Origin: Chryseolinea lacunae
GTDB taxonomy: Bacteria > Bacteroidota > Bacteroidia > Cytophagales > Cyclobacteriaceae
NCBI RefSeq assembly: GCF_016735595.1
Contig: NZ_JAERRB010000012.1
Coordinates: forward strand, 1 to 64,000
Reading direction: 5' to 3'
DNA: 64,000 nt
Part shown: positions 49,705-59,665 of the stretch, piece by piece
Numbering within the stretch: position 1 is the stretch's first letter
Layout of the letters: every line of letters begins with the position of its first letter
The notes under the pieces: model-generated
Seen by the model: the letters and a program-made list of their open reading frames with translations, nothing else
Told to the model about the DNA's origin: nothing
Database searches by the model: none
Position numbers and translations under genes: made by a program

Positions 49705-49893
49705 AGCGGAGGGGTTTTGTGTGATGTGAAACGAACGTAGAAACTCCCGTCTGCGGCATTGGTTACACAAGGATCAATCTTTTAATTTTTCTAACGCAGG
49801 AGACGGTTCAGTTGTTTCTGAATTCACCAATGACTCTCTCACGTAAAGTGATGCCTGCGAATATCTGACCCCTTAATTTACAGAACGATTCGC

Positions 49894-51822
49894 TCAGGGA
49901 AGCGGTTTCATTTTATCGAAACCCATCTCCGACGCCATCTGCTTAAAGGCAGGCTCGTTGTGAAGGTTGTAGAACTGGGGCTCGGTTAGCAGCCATGGCA
50001 TTTCCATGTCGTGGTTGGTGTAGGCTTTGTTGAGCCACGCCAGCGCTTCTTGTTTTTCGCCCAGGGCCGAATAGATCACGGCGGTAAAGAATGAGATGGA
50101 GCCTCCTTTGTCTACCGGCAGTCGGCGTTCGAATTCGCGAATGATTTCCATGGCTTGTTCGCGCTCACCCATTTTTGCATAGGCTGCTCCCATCCACCCG
50201 AGCATTCGCGGGTAACGAATTCCTTCCAGGGCCATGGCCTTTTTGAAATATTCGATCGACTCTTTGTAGTGGCCGGTGTTGAGCAACAGGAAGCCATGCG
50301 AATCGAGCGTATAGTAGTTGTTGAATATCTGGATGCGCCGTGCCGAGAATTCGTTTGCTTCCGTCAGCTTCTTGTTGTAGAAGTAAGACAGGATCATGCG
50401 GCTGTTGGGATAGTAGGGATCAATTGCATTAAGGCGTTCGGCCAGCGTCAGGGCTTCCTTGTGTCGGCCTATAAAATTGAGATAGTCGACATACAACGCC
50501 AGAGCATCGGGGTGTCCGTATTTTACGGAGCGCTCATATTCGCCAGCGGCGCCTTGCAGGTCCCAGTCGTAATACAGTCTATAGAATCCCATGAGCATGC
50601 GCGCCTGGTCCAGGTCGAGGGCCAGGGCCTTGTCGATGTAAGGCTTTCCTTTTTGCAACGCGTCGGTGGCGCTGAGTTCGGCGCCCCAGATGGAGGCCAG
50701 CGAGATGTAGCTGTTGGCAAGCCAGGCATAGGCTTTGGCGTAGTTCGGGTCCAACGCAATGGCTTTGGTGAGCAGGTCGGTAGCGTTGTGTGCTCCCTTG
50801 TTGGTGTAGGTTCTGTATTGATAAACAGCTTTCAGGTACAGGTCGTACGCTTCCGGATTTTTGGTGTCGCTTTTCGAGAGGTTGCTGCGTTCTTCAGCCG
50901 TGAGCTTGGCGTGGAGTTCGTTTGCCACGCGATAGGCAATTTCATGTTGTATGGCAAACACATCCTGCAACTCGCGGTCGAAGCTCTCAGCCCAAACCTG
51001 CGTTTCGCTTGCGCCATCCACCAGTCGCACATCGATCCTCACTTTGTTGTTGCTTCGCTGCACGCTGCCTTCCAGCAAGGTCGAAACCCCCAATTCGTTT
51101 GCAATGGTTCTCGCCGGTTTGTCGGTGTCGCGATACTGTTCCACAGACGTGCGTGAGATGACCCGAAGCTCGCCCACCTCCGACAGGCTGGTGCGGATGG
51201 CTTCGATCACACCTTCGCTAAAATATTCATTGCCCTTGTCGGCACTCAGGTTTTTGAAAGGGAGAATGGCGATAGACTTGTCATGTCGTGCTGCGCCACG
51301 CGGCTCGCGCACGAACAAAAACCAGACGGCTGCCATACTAATAAGGACTGCCACCAGGACTGCCGCCCACACCTTTTTTCGAATGGGCGTTTGCGACTTC
51401 TGTGCCGCAGCGGGCGATGCATCAGGTTCGTCTGTCACACTTTTTTTTGCGGCAGCCACGGCTTGCTCCAGGGTGCCGCTCACGAGCTTGGCTTTTACTT
51501 CGCCCGGCGGGAAGTTATAATATTCATTGAAACATTTGCTGAAGTATGTAGCGCTCCCAAAGCCGACCCGGTCGGATACTTCGGCGGCCGTTAACTTTCC
51601 TTCGCGAAGCAACGCCATGCCAAGCTGCAACCTGTATTCGCGAATGAACTGGCTTACGGACTGACCCGTGGCACTGTTGAGCTTGCGGTGAAGCTGTGAC
51701 CGGCTCATGCCGATGTTACGCGCCAGCTCTTCCACACTGAACTGATCGTTGGTCAGGTTAAGGTCAACTTCTTTCCGGAGCTGTTCGAGGAACATGGTGT
51801 CAACGTGATTCGTGGTTTCCAT
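49894..51822 (-). CDS. Membrane-bound AraC-TolB-TPR regulator
   Basis: 642 residues. The N-terminal AraC domain (about 10-110) has VEELARNIGMSRSQLHRKL and VGFGSATYFSKCFNEYYNFPP. A transmembrane helix follows near 150-170 (VWAAVLVAVLISMAAVWFLF), then a TolB/FlgO-like module (SIAILPFKNLSADKGNEYFS, about 183-300) and TPR units to the end (DPNYAKAYAWLANSY, GHYKESIEYFKKAM). The DNA-binding part is cytoplasmic and the rest periplasmic, a one-component sensor. It is divergent from the outer-membrane barrel gene at 52136, a likely target. Confidence 0.88.
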   Translation of the reverse strand: METTNHVDTMFLEQLRKEVDLNLTNDQFSVEELARNIGMSRSQLHRKLNSATGQSVSQFIREYRLQLGMALLREGKLTAAEVSDRVGFGSATYFSKCFNEYYNFPPGEVKAKLVSGTLEQAVAAAKKSVTDEPDASPAAAQKSQTPIRKKVWAAVLVAVLISMAAVWFLFVREPRGAARHDKSIAILPFKNLSADKGNEYFSEGVIEAIRTSLSEVGELRVISRTSVEQYRDTDKPARTIANELGVSTLLEGSVQRSNNKVRIDVRLVDGASETQVWAESFDRELQDVFAIQHEIAYRVANELHAKLTAEERSNLSKSDTKNPEAYDLYLKAVYQYRTYTNKGAHNATDLLTKAIALDPNYAKAYAWLANSYISLASIWGAELSATDALQKGKPYIDKALALDLDQARMLMGFYRLYYDWDLQGAAGEYERSVKYGHPDALALYVDYLNFIGRHKEALTLAERLNAIDPYYPNSRMILSYFYNKKLTEANEFSARRIQIFNNYYTLDSHGFLLLNTGHYKESIEYFKKAMALEGIRYPRMLGWMGAAYAKMGEREQAMEIIREFERRLPVDKGGSISFFTAVIYSALGEKQEALAWLNKAYTNHDMEMPWLLTEPQFYNLHNEPAFKQMASEMGFDKMKPLP

Positions 51823-52135
51823 ACGACGAGAAATTTCCGACTGCTTTGCCGGCTGCCAAAATACCGTAAATCATAAACGAAGGATCATCCTTTTGGTGTG
51901 TCACAAAATGGGTTACGTGGATCCCCGAATACCACGATCGGTTTGCACAAAGAATCGCATGCACTGGCCCCGTGATTTGTGCGCTACCTGGAATTCGGTA
52001 TCATTAAGATAATCATTTTAACCAATCCGATGCTTTAAAAAAAAGTTTAAAGGAGTTGACACAATTTTTCAATCGTGATGAGGCGCTCCCGGGCAATTTT
52101 TGCCGTACCAATCCCAACCCTAAAAAAGACGCCTC
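51823..52135. other. Divergent intergenic region
   Basis: 313 bases between the AraC-TolB-TPR gene and the barrel gene. TGAGGCG at 52078-52084 and CGCCTCA at 52131-52137 are complementary and enclose the leader, including the barrel start codon, so a leader hairpin is possible. No clear Bacteroidota promoter box was found. Confidence 0.35.
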
Positions 52136-54592
52136 ATGAAAACCCTATTCATCCTCTTGTTGAAACACAACCCTGTTGATCACCTGGCCTGGGGCAAGCT
52201 GTTGTCTTTGCTCCTGGCGCTCCTCGTAACTACAGGTTACAGCCTGGCCCAAGGCACCCTGCGCGGCACCGTAACCAACGGTGTTGAGGCCGTGCCTGGC
52301 GCGACAACCTCGCTGCTCCGAACGGACTCAACGCTTGTGGCTGGCGTGGCCACCGGCAAGGATGGGGCATACACGTTCACCCGCATAAAATCCGGGCTCT
52401 ACCTGGTCCGGATTTCGATGGTGGGCTACGAAACTTTTGTGTCGAGACCGGTAGTGGTCGAAGACAAGCATGTTGCGTTGCCTGAAATTATTCTGCAGGA
52501 ATCCACCACCACCCTTAACGCTATTGACGTGACCGGCCAGAAGATTGTCTTCGATCAGCAACCCGACAAGCTTGTGCTGAATGTTGCATCGAGCGTTACG
52601 TCAACCGGAAGCACGGTGCTGGATGTGCTTCAAAAATCTCCCGGTGTGGTGGTGAATCGACAGAACAGCAACATAACCATCAATGGACGTACGGGTGTGC
52701 GCCTCATGATAGACGGGAAGATGTTGCAAATCCCGGCCGACGCCGCCATGCAGATGCTGGACGGTATGAACGCCGGGGGAATTGAAACGATCGAGCTCAT
52801 CACATCACCCTCGTCGCAGTATGACGCAGAAGGTGGTGCAGGGATCGTTCATATCCGTACCAAAACGCGTGATCAGGCGGGCACCAATATTCTGGCAGGA
52901 CTAACGGTTGGTTCACGCTGGGCCGAAAACGTCGGTGCGACCCTGAACGCCAGTCATCGCTCAAAACAGCTCAACGTGGCGTTAGACTATTCTTTTCTTC
53001 GAAATCACAACCTTCACACCCTCGACATGCAGCGCGAAACATTCGTGAACGATTTCAATCAATTTCAGGAAGTGCATAGCCGGCGCGAGAACATCACGAC
53101 ACAACAAAACCTCAGCCTGGGTGCCGAATGGTCGCCTTCGAAAAACACCTCGTTCAATTTTCTATTCACTGCCTACGAGCGCGACTGGAAGCTGGACGCA
53201 AACTCGCAGGAACGTTACATCCTTTCGGCCGACTCCACCATGACGGGCAGCACATTAATCTATGAGTCGAATGTGTGGCGAAGTGCTACGGGTTCTGCCG
53301 GTGTTACGCATCGCTTCAACACAACCCATAGCCTGACCTTTGGCGTTGACGCTTTGTTCTACCGAAACGAAAACCCATCGCACTATCAAACCGCGGTCCC
53401 TGGAAACGATCTGTCAGACGAGAATCGTATTGCCCTGACAAAGACCACGCCGATTCGTGTGTTGGTGGCACATGCCGACTATACTTTCACACCCTCTCCG
53501 GCCTGGCGATGGGACGCCGGTGTGAAGGCCAGCGTTACCCATCTCAACAACAATGTGTCGACGATGCGGTATGCCGACGGGGCCTGGCTTGCAGACCCTG
53601 CATTCACATCGTATGCGGACCTGGATGAGAAAATCGCAGCGGCCTATGTCAGCGGCCAATGGAATCCTGAGGTTGCGTGGCAGATCAATGCGGGTGTACG
53701 CTATGAGTATACGCAAACCCATATCGCTACACCAATAAACGCCGCCCTGGTAGATCGCCGTTATGGAAACTTCTTTCCGAATGTTTCTATTCGCAAGAAC
53801 ATCGGAACCGAACAGGACCTCCAGGTGTCTTATGCGCGGCGCATTACGCGTCCCACCTACAACGACATCGCTCCCTACGTGTTCTTCTGGGCGTCGAACA
53901 CATTTTCGTCGGGGAACACGGCATTGTATCCTTCGCTGTCTGACCAGTTCACGATTTCCTACAGGGTTAAGCAGTGGAACATTTCCCTGCAGGGCACACG
54001 TGCCCTCCGTGCTATTGCCTATCTCCAGCCCGAGCGTGTGGGACAATCTGCAGACTTGATCTACCGGTCGCAAAACACCGACTACTCCAACACACTGGCA
54101 TTGGTGAGCTCTACTGCCCTTGCTATCGCACCCTGGTAGGAAGTGACCTGTGCGTTGACGCTCCAATATCAGCGCGTGCAAACGTCGCACCTGGAGCACA
54201 ACGTGGTGGTGGATCAACCCGGGCTTAATGCCAACGTGGTGAGTCAGATCAAACTTCCGAAAGGGTTTTCGTTCGAGGTTTCAGGAATGTATCAGTCAGC
54301 ATCGCTGAGTGGCGTGGTGCGGTATCGTGCGCTGGGATCGCTCAACGCGGGCGTGCAAAAAACCTTCCGCAAAAATGGAACACTCCGGCTTGCCATGGAC
54401 GACATCCTGGCCACCAATGTGTGGGTGCTCGATGCAGATTTGCCTGAGGATAAATTTTCGTCATCGTTTCGCTACGACTGGCACAACCAGTACATCCGGC
54501 TAACCTATTCCTTCACCATCGGCAACAAGATGTTGAAGACCGTAACCGTGAAGCGTGGCGCCGAAGAAGAACGCGGCCGGGTGACGGATTGA
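52136..54592 (+). pseudogene. TonB-receptor-like outer-membrane barrel gene interrupted by in-frame amber codon
   Basis: Signal peptide (LLSLLLALLVTTGYSLAQ), CarboxypepD-like domain (GTVTNGVEAVPGATTSLLRT), plug (VLDVLQKSPGVVVNRQNSNI, ITSPSSQYDAEGGAGIVHI) and the barrel of the OMP_b-brl_3 family. TAG at 54137-54139 follows APW, and the same frame continues with EVTCALTLQYQ for another 150 codons to TGA 54592, including LPKGFSFEVSGMYQS, normal for the barrel end. In relatives this point is usually WW, so TGG to TAG fits. The first part is 667 residues and would lack the last strands. The TPR regulator is divergent upstream. Confidence 0.85.
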
Positions 54593-54599
54593 TCTTACG

Positions 54600-55814
54600 C
54601 TATTTTTTTCCTAGTAATAAACGTACCTGCGATCCCCATCCACCAATCATCAAATCCAATACACCATCACCGTTCACATCTCCTACGGCAATGCCCCAGC
54701 CGCGACATACCGTAGTGGCCGGAATTACTTTGCTGGTTACGTTGGTGAACACACCTTTGCCATCATTCTGCAAGACTTGCATCTGCGCGGCTTCAAAGGG
54801 GGGTGTGTTAATAGCACTTAAGATAACGTCCGCGAAGCCATCGTGGTTAAAATCTACTATAGTGCCCGAATAGCTGGACAGTTTCTGTGCAGGAATTCTT
54901 TTTGCTGTTTCATCTTTAAAACTTCCCTTGCCGTCGTTTATGAGCAAACGGGCTGTCGGGTCTTTGTCCCATGGACCGCCGTTGCTGGTAAGGTTGACGA
55001 ATAAAATATCTGGATGTCCGTCTCGGTTGGCATCAAACACCAACACGTCGCGGGTGTGTAAGGGCACCAACAGTTCAAGCTTTTCGGGATGTTCTGTGAA
55101 CTTTCCTTTTCCGTCGTTAAAAAGCAAACGATTTGGTGGTGCTTCGTTGCCAACAACCACATCCAGGGTGCCGTCGCCATTTAGATCTGCCAGTTTCACG
55201 GCCTGGGTTTGATCTTCAATAGCGGGCAGCCAATCCGTTGTGTGGTCAATAAAGTAACCCGGTTTCGCGGGGATGTTGATCCATAAAAAATCCTGTGCCT
55301 TGGAACCGGAATTGCCGACGATGATATCGGGCAGTCCATCGCCGTTCACATCGCCCACGTCCAGGCCGTTGGCCTCACTTTTTGCGGGAAGACGGTCGCT
55401 TACGTCCACAAAAGTGCCGTCGCCTTTGCCCAGGTAATACTCGTGTGTCTGGTCGTCTTCGGCCACAAAAATGATGTCGGCTTTGCCATCCTTGTTAAAG
55501 TCGGCTATGCGCACATGTTCTGAATCGTGATTGCGTTCTGCAAATGCTCCTTTTTTCCAGGTGAACTTTCCTTTGCCATCATTCAGGTATAAGCGGTTGG
55601 GTTCCGACTCCAGTGCCAGTATGGCGTCCAGGTCGCGATCGCCGTCCACATCCAGGAAAACAACATCCAACGCATGTTCTCTACCGTCAACGGGTATGTG
55701 TGTGGTCGTAACATCCTTGAACCAGGCCGTTTCATTTTGTTGTGCCTGCAAGACCAACGGTGCTGCACACAGCAGGCAACCCTTCAACCCCGAGAATAAA
55801 AGATTTCTAAACAT
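54600..55814 (-). CDS. Secreted FG-GAP/VCBS repeat protein
   Basis: About 404 residues, signal peptide MFRNLLFSGLKGCLLCAAPL ending near LQAQ. Seven or so FG-GAP repeats with calcium loops DxDxDRDLD, DFNKDGKADIIF, DVNGDGLPDIIV, DFNHDGFADVIL, forming one propeller. Probably exported and substrate binding; no enzyme motif. The ATG at 55814 is taken over the one at 55871, which would put 19 polar residues before the signal. It lies directly downstream of the MocR gene in the same direction. Confidence 0.8.
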   Translation of the reverse strand: MFRNLLFSGLKGCLLCAAPLVLQAQQNETAWFKDVTTTHIPVDGREHALDVVFLDVDGDRDLDAILALESEPNRLYLNDGKGKFTWKKGAFAERNHDSEHVRIADFNKDGKADIIFVAEDDQTHEYYLGKGDGTFVDVSDRLPAKSEANGLDVGDVNGDGLPDIIVGNSGSKAQDFLWINIPAKPGYFIDHTTDWLPAIEDQTQAVKLADLNGDGTLDVVVGNEAPPNRLLFNDGKGKFTEHPEKLELLVPLHTRDVLVFDANRDGHPDILFVNLTSNGGPWDKDPTARLLINDGKGSFKDETAKRIPAQKLSSYSGTIVDFNHDGFADVILSAINTPPFEAAQMQVLQNDGKGVFTNVTSKVIPATTVCRGWGIAVGDVNGDGVLDLMIGGWGSQVRLLLGKK

Positions 55815-55872
55815 TTTCAAGTGACGATTTAAGTGACACGCATAAAAGTCGTGGAAAAAATTCTGATCCATG

Positions 55873-57372
55873 CTATTGGAGAGTCACTTTGTGACCGGTG
55901 GAAAAAATGCCTTTCAATGTGGCAACAAATCTCGCCATTTCATTCTCGTTTAGCGATGCAAACCCTATCCGCACTGCCTTGAACTTCTTTAGGAAATCAG
56001 GGTCCACATCCAGCAGATAACCTTTCGCGGAAAGTTTCTCCAGCAAGGTTTTGGCGACATTGGCTCTTTTAAAAACCATCCACACCGACATACCGCCCTC
56101 GGGTTTAATGAAGTTTACATACCCAGAAAGATGCTCTTCGACCAACTCACAAAAACGATCTCTCCGTTGCTGGTACACATTTACAGATTTTTTCAGGTGC
56201 CGTTGCAGGTCGCCACATTTAATGAACTCGCTCATGGCCCTTTCGAGCAACGGGTCCCCTTGCCTATCCATGATCCGTCTCAACTTGTTTGCCGACTCCA
56301 TCACGTTGCGTGGTGCAACAAAATATCCAATCCTGACGGATGGCGAAAGACATTTGCTGAAGGAGCCGATATAGATCACATGACCGCTCGTATTCAAACT
56401 GGCCAGCGGAAGCACGGGACTATTGTCGTATTGAAAATCGTAGGCATAGTCGTCTTCGAGAATGTAGAAGTTATACTTGATGGCGAGTTGCAACAATTGA
56501 ATCCGCCGCGAGGGTGTTAGTGTGACGGTAGTTGGATAGTGGTGGTGTGGCGTTGTGTAAATCAATTTGATCTTCTTGCGCCGGCAAAGCCGTTCCAGTT
56601 CTCCTGTATCTATGCCTTCGTCGTCAACCGGAATGTGCTCTACTCTCCCGCCGAGGTGATTGATCATGTCGTCCACAATGGGATAGCCCGGAAAACTGGT
56701 GACGCAGGTTTCGCCCGGCTTTAACAACGCAGCAATGACAAGGTGAATTCCCATCTGACTGCCGCGCGTTATAAATATGTTATTCGCTTCCGATGTGATG
56801 CCTCTTGTTTGCTGGAGATACGATGCCAACGTTACCTGCAAATCGCGATCGCCCTCAACATGATTATATTTTAACAAGCTGGCAAAAGCCTTCTTTGAAA
56901 GAATGGATCTTTGGTGTGCAAAAAGTAGTTTGATAGGCGCCAGCCTGACGTCGGGCACACCGTCGTCTATCAATATTTTGCCGGATGTGTCTAAATGCAG
57001 AGACGCCAGGCGCGGAAGGTCGTTCACCCCGGCCGTTGCACGTGCTTTTTTATGCAATGGCTTCTGATAGCGCAGGGGCTTGTATTCCACCTTGGGAAAC
57101 TTTTTTGATATGAATGTCCCCTTATGTTCAAAACTTTCGATCCATCCCTGGCTTTGCAATTCGGTGATTGCCGCCGTGATGGTTTTACGGTTAAGGGTGA
57201 GCAGGCTCCCCAACACTCTTTCCCCTGGAATTTTTTGCCCCGGCAACAAGTGGCCTTCATTGATCTCGCGGATGATCGCATTGGCCACCTGAAGATAAAC
57301 GGGTTTTCCCGATCCTTTTTCTACTTGTATAGCGGCGCGCCAAGGAAACATGGTGACAAGATTTTTAGCCAT
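55873..57372 (-). CDS. MocR-type regulator (GntR helix-turn-helix fused to aminotransferase fold)
   Basis: 499 residues. The GntR winged helix (about 20-95) has LYLQVANAII-like KPVYLQVANAIIREINEG, LLPGQKIPGERVLGSLLTLN and NRKTITAAITELQSQGWIE. The class I aminotransferase domain has YTTPHHHYPTTVTLT, EDDYAYDFQYD and the PLP-lysine in YIGSFSKCLSPSVRIGYF (about residue 339). MocR proteins use PLP as cofactor or signal and control PLP, GABA or taurine genes. Two direct repeats around its own -7 box suggest autorepression. Confidence 0.92.
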   Translation of the reverse strand: MAKNLVTMFPWRAAIQVEKGSGKPVYLQVANAIIREINEGHLLPGQKIPGERVLGSLLTLNRKTITAAITELQSQGWIESFEHKGTFISKKFPKVEYKPLRYQKPLHKKARATAGVNDLPRLASLHLDTSGKILIDDGVPDVRLAPIKLLFAHQRSILSKKAFASLLKYNHVEGDRDLQVTLASYLQQTRGITSEANNIFITRGSQMGIHLVIAALLKPGETCVTSFPGYPIVDDMINHLGGRVEHIPVDDEGIDTGELERLCRRKKIKLIYTTPHHHYPTTVTLTPSRRIQLLQLAIKYNFYILEDDYAYDFQYDNSPVLPLASLNTSGHVIYIGSFSKCLSPSVRIGYFVAPRNVMESANKLRRIMDRQGDPLLERAMSEFIKCGDLQRHLKKSVNVYQQRRDRFCELVEEHLSGYVNFIKPEGGMSVWMVFKRANVAKTLLEKLSAKGYLLDVDPDFLKKFKAVRIGFASLNENEMARFVATLKGIFSTGHKVTLQ

Positions 57373-57374
57373 TT

Positions 57375-57407
57375 AAACTGGCCCAGTACAAATATAAAAA
57401 CTGGCCC
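57375..57407 (-). promoter_or_regulatory. MocR promoter with two direct-repeat operators
   Basis: AAACTGGCCC occurs at 57375-57384 and again at 57398-57407, 23 bp apart (about two helical turns). The first also reads ACTGGCCCAGT, a palindrome. On the minus strand the -7 box TATATTTG (57389-57396) lies exactly between the repeats, and the start codon is 17 bases further. MocR dimers are known to bind two direct repeats. Confidence 0.65.
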
Positions 57408-57470
57408 CCTCAAGTAAGCCACTGTCCGCATATTTTTGATCCAGTCCCATTCCACAAAAATCTATGACGC

Positions 57471-58667
57471 ATGATGACTAAATCGAACTTCATCTTAATA
57501 ATTTCCTTTTACGTTGGCCTGACATCAACCCTTCAGGCGCAATCCGTTGTTACAAAAGAAAATCTAATCAATGCCAGCATCACTCCCGCAGGCAAACTGG
57601 TTGTTAGTCCTTCCAAAACGTCTTCTCAAAATGACTTCGATTTTTTTGAGGGCAACTGGAAACTTCGCAACAGGAGACTAAAAACCAGGCTCGACAAATG
57701 CACCGAATGGTTTGAGTACGACGGGACAAATACGGATAAAAAAATGTTGAACGGACTAGGCCACACAAACAACAACCTCGCGGTAATTGATGGAAAACCG
57801 CTCGAAGGTGTAGGGCTAACGCTCTTTAATCCAGAAACAAGACTTTGGAGTATCTATTGGGCCAGCAGCAGAAATGGCAAGTTGGATCATGAGAATCCCG
57901 TGGTCGGTTCTTTTGAAGGCAACATTGGATCTTTCTATTGCCTGGAAACCATGAACGGCAAACCCATTGTTGTGATGGCACGGTGGGACAAGACCGATCC
58001 CAATCATGCCGTCTGGAGCCAGGCCTTCTCGGACGACAACGGAAAAACCTGGGAATGGAATAGCTACAACTATGGAAGCAAGATAATCGAGGACGAAAAG
58101 GAACAACTGAAAAAGCTACTAACCTTCGATACGTCAATACCCATTCCTGATCTGCATTTTGACAATGCCGGTGCGTTGAAAATAGAAGCTTCCACAAACT
58201 CATCGCATGATGATTTTGATGGCCTGGCGGGCAAGTGGAAGATGTATCACAAAAGACTTAAATCACGATTGACCAATAGCAATGAATGGATCGACCTGGA
58301 ATCTATTGATGTGAACTATGGCGCAATACTAAATGGAATTGGCAACACAGATCTATACAAAGCTACGTTCGACGGCAAACCCTTTGAAGGTTTTACCATT
58401 CGTTTATTCAATCCGGAAACAAAATTATGGAGCCTGTATTGGGTAGCCAGCAATTCGGGTGTGTTAGATCCGCCCGTGGTCGGTTCGTTTGACAATGACA
58501 TCGGGCATTTCTTCTGTAAGGATATCTACAAGGGCAAGGATGTTATTGTATTGTTTCGTTGGGACATGCGCGACCGGGAACATCCCGTTTGGAGCCAGGC
58601 CTTTTCTCCTGACAACGGAAAAACATGGGAATGGAATTGGATTAACGTTTCCTATAGAATTGACTAG
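57471..58667 (+). CDS. Secreted protein made of two copies of an unnamed domain
   Basis: 398 residues, signal peptide ending TLQAQ. Two halves repeat the same order: DFDFFEGNWKLRNRRLKTRL / DDFDGLAGKWKMYHKRLKSRL, then LNGLGHTN / LNGIGNTD, TLFNPETRLWSIYWASS / RLFNPETKLWSLYWVAS, VVGSF..G, RWDKTDPNHAVWSQAFS / RWDMRDREHPVWSQAFS and NGKTWEWN. The single domain resembles DUF1579-like lipocalin folds, a tentative link. No enzyme motif. It is followed two bases later by the PD40 lipoprotein gene. Confidence 0.75.
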   Translation: MMTKSNFILIISFYVGLTSTLQAQSVVTKENLINASITPAGKLVVSPSKTSSQNDFDFFEGNWKLRNRRLKTRLDKCTEWFEYDGTNTDKKMLNGLGHTNNNLAVIDGKPLEGVGLTLFNPETRLWSIYWASSRNGKLDHENPVVGSFEGNIGSFYCLETMNGKPIVVMARWDKTDPNHAVWSQAFSDDNGKTWEWNSYNYGSKIIEDEKEQLKKLLTFDTSIPIPDLHFDNAGALKIEASTNSSHDDFDGLAGKWKMYHKRLKSRLTNSNEWIDLESIDVNYGAILNGIGNTDLYKATFDGKPFEGFTIRLFNPETKLWSLYWVASNSGVLDPPVVGSFDNDIGHFFCKDIYKGKDVIVLFRWDMRDREHPVWSQAFSPDNGKTWEWNWINVSYRID

Positions 58668-58669
58668 AG

Positions 58670-59584
58670 ATGAAAACCGTTGGTGAATTGTTGAAGATAC
58701 TCTGTCTGATAAGCCCTTTGTTTTTGCTGTCCTGCAATGTGGCAAAGGACAAACGTGACGTTAAAAATATTTCTTACCCGGAGCCTCTCCCCGATTCAAT
58801 TGCCCTGGTGTTTTTGCCAGGCATTGTGTCTTCCGATTCCATCGATTTTGGTTCGGCCTTTTCGCCCGACGCGAAGTCCTTTTACTTTTCGCGTAAAAAA
58901 AATAATCGCTCACAGCTATACGTATCTCAACATAACGGGAATACATGGACTGACCCCGCACCTGTGTCCTTCGCGGATGATCGGTATGCAGAAGCTGACC
59001 CTGCTTTTTCGCCGGACGGAAAACTTTATTTCATTTCGACCAGACCAAAAAACGAATCCGACACTGTGATGGACTACGATATTTGGTTTGTGACTCCCTT
59101 GCACGATGGCCGTTGGTCTGACCCTACAAATGCGGAGAACATAAATTCGGATAGTGCCGAGTATTACATTTCGTTCACCGAAAACGACAACCTTTATTTC
59201 GCTTCTTCCCGAGCAGGTGGTTATGGCGAAGAAGACTTATATGTCAGCAAATGGGTCGATGGAAACTATGGTGCACCTGACAACCTGGGAAGCGCTGTGA
59301 ATACCGGGTTTTCGGAATATGACCCGTTCATTTCACCAAAGGGAGATTTCATTATTTTCACGTCATCACACAGGGACGATAGCTTTGGCAGTGGAGATCT
59401 TTATTGTGCCACGATAGATTCCAATCTAAAGTGGGGCGAGGCGCATAACCTTGGAAAAGAAATTAACACGCCCACACGCGAGTATTGCCCTTACCTCACA
59501 CCCGATGGAGACTATTTCTTTTTTAGTAGTGCGGGAAATATTAAGTGGGTACGTTCAACGGTCTTAAAAGAAAAACTGAAGTAG
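58670..59584 (+). CDS. PD40/TolB-like beta-propeller lipoprotein
   Basis: 304 residues. Lipoprotein signal LFLLSC (Cys near residue 22). PD40 blades: FSPDAKSFYFSRKKNNRSQ, FSPDGKLYFISTRPKN, DNLYFASSRAGGYGEEDLYV, SPKGDFIIFTSSHRDDSFG and TPDGDYFFFSS. This surface or periplasmic propeller is common in Bacteroidota and has no known enzyme activity. It is translationally close to the two-copy domain protein. Confidence 0.8.
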   Translation: MKTVGELLKILCLISPLFLLSCNVAKDKRDVKNISYPEPLPDSIALVFLPGIVSSDSIDFGSAFSPDAKSFYFSRKKNNRSQLYVSQHNGNTWTDPAPVSFADDRYAEADPAFSPDGKLYFISTRPKNESDTVMDYDIWFVTPLHDGRWSDPTNAENINSDSAEYYISFTENDNLYFASSRAGGYGEEDLYVSKWVDGNYGAPDNLGSAVNTGFSEYDPFISPKGDFIIFTSSHRDDSFGSGDLYCATIDSNLKWGEAHNLGKEINTPTREYCPYLTPDGDYFFFSSAGNIKWVRSTVLKEKLK

Positions 59585-59606
59585 CAACGATAAACTATGC
59601 TTATAG
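59584..59606 (+). repeat. Copy of a 23-bp repeat also found at 38273
   Basis: The sequence matches 38273-38295 at 20 of 23 positions (begins GCAACGATAAACTA). Both copies come right after a gene end on the plus strand. The copy at 38273 extends into a perfect palindrome, this one does not. Confidence 0.45.
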
Positions 59607-59665
59607 AAACGGCGCTATCTTCAGCGAAGGAGAATACGCCATGGGCATTGTCACTCCATAGGAAC

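Noticed and set aside
50155-51156. 333-codon open frame on the plus strand
   Set aside because: It lies wholly antisense to the AraC-TolB-TPR gene and has no family marks; it is a by-product of GC-rich codon use.
53414-54217. 267-codon open frame on the minus strand
   Set aside because: It is antisense to the well-supported barrel gene, with low-complexity Arg/Val composition and no motif.
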